This document shows positions 1 to 5,215 of a stretch of 7,290 bases of DNA, piece by piece (positions within the stretch are counted from its first letter, which is position 1; every line of letters starts with the position of its first letter). This DNA is from Bacteroidota bacterium. Lineage in GTDB: Bacteria > Bacteroidota > Bacteroidia > NS11-12g > UBA955. Under the pieces are notes generated by a model that searched no databases, was not told where the DNA came from, and saw only the letters and a list, made by a program, of their open reading frames with translations. The stretch covers positions 1-7,290 of the forward strand of contig SXYY01000084.1 of the NCBI GenBank assembly GCA_005788145.1. The letters are read 5' to 3'. The translations under genes and the position numbers were made by a program.

Positions 1-1538
1 ATTATATCCTTACTTTCAACAATTAATCCGATTGCTTCTTCTGCCTCGAGAAGGGTATCGTTCCACAGTGTTTCTTTGTTCCCACCATCCAAATAGATGA
101 GGGATAGCATTGCTTTGTCCGCCCCAATTTTCTGCCTTTCGATGAAATATTCCTTTCTAGAACCGATGAAATCCGTCGTATTGTTTGGGTCTACCGTAGT
201 CCAACCCAATCGAGGGTAAACGGCATTCGAGGCAGTTGGTCTGACAACACCACTCAGTGCATCCTTGAATGACATTTTGTGGGAAAACCCCCAACTTTGG
301 AAAATGGCATCCATACCACACTGGAATTGCGGTACAGAAATCAACGAATCAACCGCAGAAATATGTTGAACAACCCCGAAACTGTCAAGGGTGAATAAGG
401 AATTGCCTGTTGTAGAGAGGAACAATAATTTTTGTTCAACATTGGATGCGCAGTAGTGCACAGGAACAGTCAAATAGTATATTGCTTCTGGTATTAGTTT
501 CGCATGAATCTGCTGGTATTGGTATGTTGATGGTTTTTTTGCGATAGACTGATTGGGTGTTTCAATGGCCCAAACCTCTTGATCTGGAACATAAAACTTA
601 CACAAAAAATGCTGATTTTCTCCCAACCGAACGACATCCAAAATGGGCGATTTACCCTTGTGTGTTTGGATTTTCAGGTCCGATGATGACTCCAAATGAT
701 CATCCGCGATGTTTTTTTGTTTCCAATCGTCGTACCAATCTGGAAAGGATTCTCCAACGACAAATTCAATCGCAGAAGAGGATTGGCCGGTGTATTTTAA
801 TACAAACCAAAAGTTCGTGATGGCTGCGCTGCCAAACTCATTGACCCAGCTCGACCAAATAAATCGTCCGAAGGCTTGAGCGGATAATGGTTCGATTTGG
901 TTGGGTGAGGGGAAAGCCCCTTTGTTTTTAAAGTAGTCAAATTCGTCTTTCGCCCGAATGTTCCAGCCGTTGGCCCAGTAAGCACAAAATCCCTGTGATA
1001 TCCAACTGGGGAAATGCTGGTATCCTGATTGGGTCATTTTTTGTCGGATACTGCTTCCATTGAGAAATTCGTTCAATGTATGATACGCGATGATGTAGCG
1101 GAGTTGAATTCGAATTTGCTCGAATGTCGTGCCAATGAAAACAGGGAAGTAGTTGCTTGAGAAAGCCAAGTATTGGGATTGATAACGCTCTAGCCAAATT
1201 GGGTGTTTTTGCAAGGCAACCTGATATTCGGGTGCTGAATGCATCAACCGCAAATGCAACTGTCCACTCAGTTTATAGCCCAATATGCGCTCAAACTCCA
1301 TCAAATCAACCGTTGCCATCCCAAAAATCGAATCAATGCACTTTTTTTGTAGGATATCGAATGTATCAATTTGATTTTGAGGGATTTCCAACACAATTCG
1401 ATCGAACGAAAGTTGTTTGCCTTGGCCGTTGACTGCGAAAATTAAGCCAAGACACAACGCCAAAACAAGTCCGCGAATTCGCGCGAACCGCCCCAATTGG
1501 GATTGTTGCCACTCTGAAATAGGCTCAAAAAACCACAC
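1..1538 (-). CDS. Exported protein of unknown function, possible degenerate peptidase-MA-like domain (partial, C-terminus outside window)
   Basis: One uninterrupted minus-strand frame runs from the rocD intergenic region to the window edge (512 codons plus two bases), so the protein is C-terminally truncated here. I do not recognise the family. A signal peptide is visible: basic residues around 17-22 (RFARIR), a hydrophobic core about 24-36, then a likely cleavage site near 38-40. The following 100 or so residues are soluble and alpha/beta-like. Residues 146-190 hold a helix with H153-T-L-N-E157, then P177-S-W179-I-S-Q182-G183 and Y187. This order recalls the HExxH and W..EG..Y layout of gluzincin (peptidase MA) proteins, but the catalytic Glu and third ligand Glu are absent, so any such domain would be inactive; this is inference. 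The rest resembles a beta-rich secreted region. There is no ATG near the N-terminus. I chose GTG at 1538 because a promoter ends four bases upstream. TTG at 1496 gives a more typical signal peptide and is the main alternative. The reading frame is firm; the function is not known. Confidence 0.85.
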   Translation of the reverse strand, partial: MWFFEPISEWQQSQLGRFARIRGLVLALCLGLIFAVNGQGKQLSFDRIVLEIPQNQIDTFDILQKKCIDSIFGMATVDLMEFERILGYKLSGQLHLRLMHSAPEYQVALQKHPIWLERYQSQYLAFSSNYFPVFIGTTFEQIRIQLRYIIAYHTLNEFLNGSSIRQKMTQSGYQHFPSWISQGFCAYWANGWNIRAKDEFDYFKNKGAFPSPNQIEPLSAQAFGRFIWSSWVNEFGSAAITNFWFVLKYTGQSSSAIEFVVGESFPDWYDDWKQKNIADDHLESSSDLKIQTHKGKSPILDVVRLGENQHFLCKFYVPDQEVWAIETPNQSIAKKPSTYQYQQIHAKLIPEAIYYLTVPVHYCASNVEQKLLFLSTTGNSLFTLDSFGVVQHISAVDSLISVPQFQCGMDAIFQSWGFSHKMSFKDALSGVVRPTASNAVYPRLGWTTVDPNNTTDFIGSRKEYFIERQKIGADKAMLSLIYLDGGNKETLWNDTLLEAEEAIGLIVESKDI

Positions 1539-1542
1539 GTTC

Positions 1543-1574
1543 CGAAGATACAACGCCCCACAGCGATTTACAAA
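1543..1574 (-). promoter_or_regulatory. Bacteroidota-type promoter for the leftmost exported protein
   Basis: On the minus strand a TTTG -33 element (1574-1571) is followed by a 20-base spacer and TATCTTCG (1550-1543), which matches seven of eight positions of the TAnnTTTG -7 consensus. The box ends four bases before the GTG at 1538. It lies inside the region that also drives rocD in the opposite direction, so the two promoters overlap. Assignment is by consensus and position only. Confidence 0.5.
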
Positions 1575-1588
1575 CGCAATCTCCGCAT

Positions 1589-1596
1589 TACCTTTG
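1589..1596 (+). promoter_or_regulatory. -7 element of the rocD promoter
   Basis: TACCTTTG is a perfect match to the Bacteroidota -7 consensus TAnnTTTG and ends four bases before the rocD ATG. Initiation about four to five bases beyond the box would fall at or next to the A of that ATG, predicting a leaderless mRNA. No clear TTTG -33 element is seen; TTTA at 1567-1570 with an 18-base spacer is the best candidate. No Shine-Dalgarno sequence is present. Confidence 0.55.
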
Positions 1597-1600
1597 TTGC

Positions 1601-2827
1601 ATGAGTATGAGTAAATCCCAAGAATATATTTCGCTAGAAGACCAATATGGTGCACACAATTACCATCCATTGCCCGTGGTGCTATCTAAAGGTGAGGGTG
1701 TGTTTGTTTGGGATGTTGAGGGCAATCGATATTTTGATTTCTTGTCGGCCTATTCAGCGGTCAATCAGGGGCACTGTCACCCCAAGATTATTCAGGCGTT
1801 GCATAATCAAAGCCAGCGAATCACCTTGACAAGTAGGGCCTTTCACAACGACCAATTGGGTCCATTCGAAAAGTATATTACAGAGTTGCTTGGTTTTGAT
1901 CGTGTATTGCCTATGAATACAGGAGTGGAAGGGGGAGAAACCGCGATTAAATTGGCCAGAAAATGGGGATATACGGTAAAAGGCATTCCAGCCAATCAGG
2001 CCAAAATTGTGTTTGCCTCCGGGAATTTCTGGGGCAGAACCATCGCTGCAATTTCGAGCTCTCAAGACCCTGATTCCTACGGCGATTTCGGTCCTTTTGT
2101 TCCTGGATTTGAGGTTGTTCCTTACAATGATTTGGAAGCATTGGACAAAGCGCTGCAAGACGGACATGTAGCGGCATTCATGGTTGAGCCTATTCAAGGT
2201 GAGGCCGGTGTGATTGTGCCCAATGAAGATTACGTGGCCGGTGTTAGGGCTTTGTGCAGCAAATACAATGTTTTATGGATTGCCGATGAAGTTCAGACCG
2301 GATTGGGTAGAACAGGAAAGATGCTCTGTTGTGATCACGCCGGTGTAAAGCCAGATATTTTGATTTTGGGCAAAGCGCTGGGAGGCGGTGTATTTCCTGT
2401 GAGTGCCGTATTAACGCATCACGAGGTCATGAATGTTCTGCACCCGGGTCAGCATGGCTCTACCTTCGGAGGAAACCCGTTGGCATGTGCCGTGGCGATG
2501 GCAGCATTAAAGGTATTGGTGGATGAGAATTTGGCCGAAAACGCGGAAAAACTGGGAAAAGTATTCCGCAGTCGATTGCAAATGATCAATGTTTCAATCG
2601 TTTCTGGTGTGAGGGGTAAAGGCTTGTTAAACGCCATTGATATTGTTCCGTTTGGAAATGGTAAAACCGCCTATGATGTATGTTTGGCATTGAAGGCCAA
2701 TGGTTTATTGGCTAAACAAACCCATACGCACACGATTCGATTCGCACCACCGTTGACCATCACAAGAGAGCAAATCGAAACAGCGGCTGATATTATCGCC
2801 CATACAATTGACGCTGTAACAAGATAA
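1601..2827 (+). CDS. rocD: Ornithine aminotransferase (EC 2.6.1.13)
   Basis: A cytosolic PLP-dependent class III aminotransferase of 408 residues. It transfers the delta-amino group of L-ornithine to 2-oxoglutarate, giving glutamate-5-semialdehyde and glutamate, and so links arginine/ornithine breakdown to proline and glutamate. Key residues are visible: PLP Lys258 in ILGKALGGG, Asp229 in ADEVQTG (pyridine nitrogen), the NTGVEGGET phosphate-binding segment at 106-114, Arg146 in GNFWGR, Glu201 in EPIQGEAG, and Tyr21 and Tyr51. From memory of the human enzyme (Tyr55, Tyr85, Arg180, Glu235, Asp263, Lys292), every one maps with a constant offset of 34. The core is therefore collinear, and Tyr21, the ornithine-specificity residue, argues against acetylornithine or GABA aminotransferase. 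The start is ATG at 1601; a tandem ATGAGT repeat creates a second in-frame ATG at 1607, which is also possible. The gene stands alone, with no arginase or proline gene in view, and is followed by tRNA-Leu 31 bases after its stop. Confidence 0.97.
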   Translation: MSMSKSQEYISLEDQYGAHNYHPLPVVLSKGEGVFVWDVEGNRYFDFLSAYSAVNQGHCHPKIIQALHNQSQRITLTSRAFHNDQLGPFEKYITELLGFDRVLPMNTGVEGGETAIKLARKWGYTVKGIPANQAKIVFASGNFWGRTIAAISSSQDPDSYGDFGPFVPGFEVVPYNDLEALDKALQDGHVAAFMVEPIQGEAGVIVPNEDYVAGVRALCSKYNVLWIADEVQTGLGRTGKMLCCDHAGVKPDILILGKALGGGVFPVSAVLTHHEVMNVLHPGQHGSTFGGNPLACAVAMAALKVLVDENLAENAEKLGKVFRSRLQMINVSIVSGVRGKGLLNAIDIVPFGNGKTAYDVCLALKANGLLAKQTHTHTIRFAPPLTITREQIETAADIIAHTIDAVTR

Positions 2828-2843
2828 TCTCCGAAAAATTCCA

Positions 2844-2851
2844 TATTTTTG
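2844..2851 (+). promoter_or_regulatory. -7 element for tRNA-Leu and the downstream lipoprotein gene
   Basis: TATTTTTG matches TAnnTTTG perfectly and ends seven bases before the first base of the mature tRNA, leaving at most a few bases of 5' leader for RNase P to remove. No recognisable TTTG lies at the expected -33 distance. Because the tRNA ends three bases before the next ATG, this is also the likely promoter of the TPR lipoprotein gene. Confidence 0.55.
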
Positions 2852-2858
2852 CAGTCTC

Positions 2859-2944
2859 GCTCGGGTGGCGGAATAGGTAGACGCGCAGGACTTAAAATCC
2901 TGTTTTCAGTAATGAGAGTACGGGTTCGATTCCCGTCCCGAGCA
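2859..2944 (+). tRNA. tRNA-Leu (anticodon UAA)
   Basis: This is a complete 86-base class II tRNA that reads UUA and UUG leucine codons. The acceptor stem GCTCGGG (2859-2865) pairs with CCCGAGC (2937-2943), followed by discriminator A at 2944. The anticodon stem CAGGA/TCCTG encloses loop CTTAAAA (2891-2897), with anticodon TAA at 2893-2895. A long variable arm (about 2903-2919) is as expected for leucine tRNAs. The T arm is ACGGG-TTCGATT-CCCGT (2920-2936). The 3' CCA is not encoded; the DNA reads CAA after the discriminator, so CCA must be added after transcription. The start codon of the next gene lies only three bases beyond the mature 3' end. Confidence 0.97.
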
Positions 2945-2947
2945 CAA

Positions 2948-3952
2948 ATGAAGAAGATTGTTTTATCAATCGTTCTAATCGTTGTTCTTTCTTGCAACAG
3001 CAACCGAAATTCCGGCCGTTTTATTAGTGAGACTGATACAGCCTACTCAGAGGATGTTCGGGCAATCTCTGCCAAAATCAATGCCAATACCGAAGACGCA
3101 GAATTGTATTACAAACGGGGTAACACTTTCTATTACGAAAAGCGATTTAACGACGCAGTCCTTGATTTTGAGTTTGCCATCTCACTCAACCCGAAACAGC
3201 CTCTTTATCATTTCCGTTGCGCAGAAACCTTGATTTCCATGGATTCCACGAATTCGGAAAAGACCAAATTGCATTTGACCAAAACGCTGGAATTAAAATC
3301 AGATTATCATGCAGCCACGTCGTTGTTGGCAAAATATCATTTGGCGCGACAGCAATATCCAGAAGCAATCAAACTATATACTTCGCTTTTGGATAAACCC
3401 GAGTTCGCAGATCCAGCTTTTGTGATGTTGTCGATTGCCCACAAGGAACAAAAAGACACCATCAAAGCAGAAGGAATCATCGATAGGGCTCTCACAGTCA
3501 ACCCTGAGAATTTTGATGCTGTGATGCAGAAAGTGCTCATACTTAACCATCGAAAAGATCCGTTGGTATTGACATGGGCAAACAAAGCGGTTCGCATGAA
3601 TGAATTCAGCGATGAAGCACTGTACACATTGGGTTTGATATTACAGAATCAACAAAAATTCGCCGATGCGATGTCTTATTACGAGCGTGTGATCAAAGTA
3701 AATCCTAATCATGTATTTGCTCATTATAACCTCGCGGTAATTCAGTCGTTATTTGAAAATTACGATGAAAGTATTGACTGGTGCGAGAAAACATTGGATT
3801 TAAATCCAGAATTCGCCAATGCAATGGCGCTAAAAGGATACTGCTTTGAGATGCAAGGCAACAAAAAAGCGGCCCTGCAAGAATACAAAGCCGCTTTATC
3901 AATCAACCCCAATCTCACCGTAGCAAAGGACGGATTGAAAAACGTTCAGTAA
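2948..3952 (+). CDS. TPR-repeat lipoprotein
   Basis: A predicted membrane-anchored lipoprotein of 334 residues. Residues 1-16 are a lipoprotein signal peptide: KK at the N-terminus, a hydrophobic stretch, then the lipobox VLSC with the lipidated Cys at 16. A short polar linker leads into helical repeats from about residue 50 to the end, consistent with seven or eight tetratricopeptide repeats. Clear ones lie near 51-84, 120-152, 222-255, 256-289 and 290-323, with the usual A/Y/P signature positions (AELYYKRGN, EALYTLGLI, VFAHYNLAV, ANAMALKGY) and NP at repeat ends. TPR arrays are protein-binding scaffolds, and no enzymatic domain is present. The partner is unknown; in Bacteroidota such proteins often serve envelope assemblies, but nothing here assigns one. 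I chose ATG at 2948. The frame is open further upstream to TTG 2849, but that would translate the tRNA. The gene probably depends on the tRNA-Leu promoter, and its stop abuts the stop of the convergent gene. Confidence 0.93.
   Translation: MKKIVLSIVLIVVLSCNSNRNSGRFISETDTAYSEDVRAISAKINANTEDAELYYKRGNTFYYEKRFNDAVLDFEFAISLNPKQPLYHFRCAETLISMDSTNSEKTKLHLTKTLELKSDYHAATSLLAKYHLARQQYPEAIKLYTSLLDKPEFADPAFVMLSIAHKEQKDTIKAEGIIDRALTVNPENFDAVMQKVLILNHRKDPLVLTWANKAVRMNEFSDEALYTLGLILQNQQKFADAMSYYERVIKVNPNHVFAHYNLAVIQSLFENYDESIDWCEKTLDLNPEFANAMALKGYCFEMQGNKKAALQEYKAALSINPNLTVAKDGLKNVQ
3863..3897 (-). terminator. Candidate intrinsic terminator for the lipocalin-like gene, inside the TPR gene
   Basis: On the minus strand, AAAGCGGC (3897-3890), a 16-base loop and GCCGCTTT (3873-3866) form a perfect 8-bp stem. 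Six consecutive T residues (3868-3863) overlap the end of the stem and extend past it. On the plus strand no T run follows the stem, so it is oriented for minus-strand transcription. It lies 55-90 bases beyond the stop of the convergent lipocalin-like gene, antisense within the TPR coding sequence. The 16-base loop is larger than usual, which lowers confidence. Confidence 0.5.
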
Positions 3953-4414
3953 TTAGTGTTTCTTCAATACCACTTTGGAGTAGATATACTCGGTGGTTCC
4001 TCCGAAGTTGTAAAGGTATTTGCGACGCAAAACAATCTGCTCGCCGGTCAAAGATGCAATATCCCAAGTGTAATTAAATAACGTTACTTGAGGATCATTA
4101 GCACTTACCATGCTCCAAGCAAATTTCTGTGTGGGTTTCTCGGCTGGATCACACTTTAGGGTAGCGCGGTTAATTTCAACTTGACTTGTGGAGATAAAGC
4201 TGTAGAAATCGTCTTTCATACAGGCTTCAATGTTATCATAATTGTCTTGACTAGAGCTATCGTTCCAAGAACTCAAATCCCAAGTGTGCATCATAAAGAC
4301 TTCTTGCTTGGTTTTACCGCTGATGTCGATGGCACCGCCTTTTGTGCCTTCAGATCCACAAGATGCTGAGAACAACACCACTACCGATGAAATGCTAAAA
4401 ATGATTTTTTTCAT
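3953..4414 (-). CDS. Lipocalin-like lipoprotein
   Basis: A small predicted lipoprotein of 153 residues. Its signal peptide has MKK, a hydrophobic core and the lipobox SASC, with the lipidated Cys at 19. The mature part resembles the lipocalin-like family common in Bacteroidota: a first strand with W45 (HTWDLSSW), the C65..DDFYSF segment (68-73), C88-D89, then W100 and later beta strands ending in a basic tail. The two cysteines 65 and 88 could form a disulfide, as usual in this family. Such proteins are predicted beta-barrels facing the periplasm or outer leaflet; ligand and role are not known. I chose ATG at 4414. A TTG four codons upstream (4426) is in frame but lies within the -7 promoter element, so it is unlikely. 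GGAG lies eight bases before the ATG, the only Shine-Dalgarno-like sequence noted in the window. The stop is directly adjacent to the TPR gene's stop, with no bases between. Confidence 0.85.
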   Translation of the reverse strand: MKKIIFSISSVVVLFSASCGSEGTKGGAIDISGKTKQEVFMMHTWDLSSWNDSSSQDNYDNIEACMKDDFYSFISTSQVEINRATLKCDPAEKPTQKFAWSMVSANDPQVTLFNYTWDIASLTGEQIVLRRKYLYNFGGTTEYIYSKVVLKKH

Positions 4415-4423
4415 AATGTTCTC

Positions 4424-4455
4424 CAAAGATAATTAACCGTACCAATCCACCAAAA
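4424..4455 (-). promoter_or_regulatory. Bacteroidota-type promoter for the lipocalin-like lipoprotein
   Basis: This is the best promoter in the window. On the minus strand TTTTGG (4455-4450, containing the TTTG -33 element) is followed by a 19-base spacer and TATCTTTG (4431-4424), a perfect TAnnTTTG. The -33 element begins only two bases after the tcdA stop codon, so the gene appears to be transcribed independently of tcdA. The -7 element ends nine bases before the ATG, predicting a leader of about five bases. The GGAG at 4424-4421 may then fall upstream of, or at, the 5' end of the mRNA. Confidence 0.65.
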
Positions 4456-4457
4456 TC

Positions 4458-5174
4458 TTAGCGCAAATCTTCGATGACTTCGGCCGCCATTCTCAAGCCA
4501 AACAGTGCTGGCATGTAAGAAATCGTGCCGTAGAATGATTTTTTAAAATTGCTGCCATCCGTGAGTCTTACTGACTCTCGGCAAAGTTCACCTTTGTTGA
4601 ATACGGCCTTGAAACCACTGTAAATGCCATTCTTATGTAATCTTTTGCGCACATTTTTTGCGAATGGACAGTTGAATGTGTTACCGATATCAGTTACTTC
4701 CACCAATGAAGCGTCCATTTTGCCCCCAGCACCCATGCTCGAAATGAGTCGCTGTCCGTTTTCAACGCAACTGCGGATCAAATAGATTTTGGGCGTCACT
4801 GAATCGATACAATCCATCACATAATCGAACTTTTCTGCACGCACCAATTCTTGGGTGTGCTCGGGTCTCTGAAACGAATCGATGACCCGTAAATTTACAT
4901 CTGGGTTAATGTCGCGAATCCTCACGGCCATCAAATCGGCCTTTTTCATGCCTACAGTACTTGTAAGCGCCGGCAACTGCCTGTTCTTGTTTGTCTTGTC
5001 AACAACATCGCCATCGATAATTGTTAGATTTCCTATACCCGCGCGTGCCACAAATTCAGCGGCGAAACTTCCCACGCCACCCAATCCCACGATTAATACA
5101 TTGCGCGAGGCCAATCGCTCAACAGATTCCCTGCCAATCAATAGTTCAGTTCGCTCTAACCACGATAAATCCAT
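4458..5174 (-). CDS. tcdA: tRNA threonylcarbamoyladenosine dehydratase
   Basis: A cytosolic E1-like (ThiF/MoeB/HesA superfamily) enzyme of 238 residues. It uses ATP to dehydrate t6A37 to the cyclic form ct6A in ANN-decoding tRNAs. The N-terminal segment ERTELLIGRE (7-16) is typical of TcdA. A Rossmann loop GLGGVG lies at 30-35. The nucleotide-binding residues follow: Asp54 and Asp56 in IIDGD, then N62-K-N64-R65-Q66, K78 and Asp121 in MDCIDS. SMGAGGKMD (146-154) and the C-terminal YGTISYMPALFGLRMA (215-230) match family landmarks. There is no ubiquitin-like partner gene and no rhodanese domain, which argues against ThiF or MoeB. It is somewhat shorter than the E. coli protein (about 268 residues as I recall). 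I chose ATG at 5174. The frame is open to 5270, but the extra 32 residues would extend into the divergent protease gene and cross the promoters. It is divergent from the protease gene, with 41 bases between start codons. Confidence 0.92.
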   Translation of the reverse strand: MDLSWLERTELLIGRESVERLASRNVLIVGLGGVGSFAAEFVARAGIGNLTIIDGDVVDKTNKNRQLPALTSTVGMKKADLMAVRIRDINPDVNLRVIDSFQRPEHTQELVRAEKFDYVMDCIDSVTPKIYLIRSCVENGQRLISSMGAGGKMDASLVEVTDIGNTFNCPFAKNVRKRLHKNGIYSGFKAVFNKGELCRESVRLTDGSNFKKSFYGTISYMPALFGLRMAAEVIEDLR

Positions 5175-5179
5175 AACTG

Positions 5180-5187
5180 CAAATTTA
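5180..5187 (-). promoter_or_regulatory. -7 element of the tcdA promoter
   Basis: On the minus strand TAAATTTG (5187-5180) matches TAnnTTTG perfectly and ends five bases before the tcdA ATG, predicting a leader of zero to two bases. No TTTG is found at the expected -33 distance. The element is separated by only 14 bases from the oppositely oriented -7 element of the protease gene. Confidence 0.55.
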
Positions 5188-5201
5188 GCATCATTCTGAA
5201 G

Positions 5202-5209
5202 TACCTTTG
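5202..5209 (+). promoter_or_regulatory. -7 element of the S8 protease promoter
   Basis: TACCTTTG is identical to the rocD -7 element and a perfect TAnnTTTG. It ends six bases before the protease ATG, predicting a leader of about two or three bases. No TTTG -33 element is visible; that region would fall on the tcdA -7 element, so polymerase should not be able to occupy both promoters at once. Confidence 0.55.
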
Positions 5210-5215
5210 TTTTGT

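Noticed and set aside
557..1614. Several plus- and minus-strand open frames of 60-90 codons (for example 557-820, 937-1197, 1157-1432, 1417-1614)
   Set aside because: All lie opposite or out of frame with the single continuous minus-strand frame of the exported protein and show no recognisable protein features.
2859..2944. tRNA-Leu as an integration site for a mobile element
   Set aside because: No integrase gene, no duplicated tRNA 3' end and no foreign-looking DNA are visible in the window.
2945..2947. Encoded CCA tail on tRNA-Leu
   Set aside because: The bases after discriminator A2944 are CAA, not CCA, so the tail is not encoded.
3989..4002. Short inverted repeat GAGTA-gata-TACTC after the TPR gene as a plus-strand terminator
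   Set aside because: The stem has only 5 bp, is AT-rich and is followed by no T run; it lies in the coding sequence of the convergent gene.
4882..5199. Plus-strand open frame of 105 codons antisense to tcdA
   Set aside because: It is a shadow of tcdA, whose motifs (GLGGVG, NKNRQ, MDCIDS) clearly fix the coding strand.
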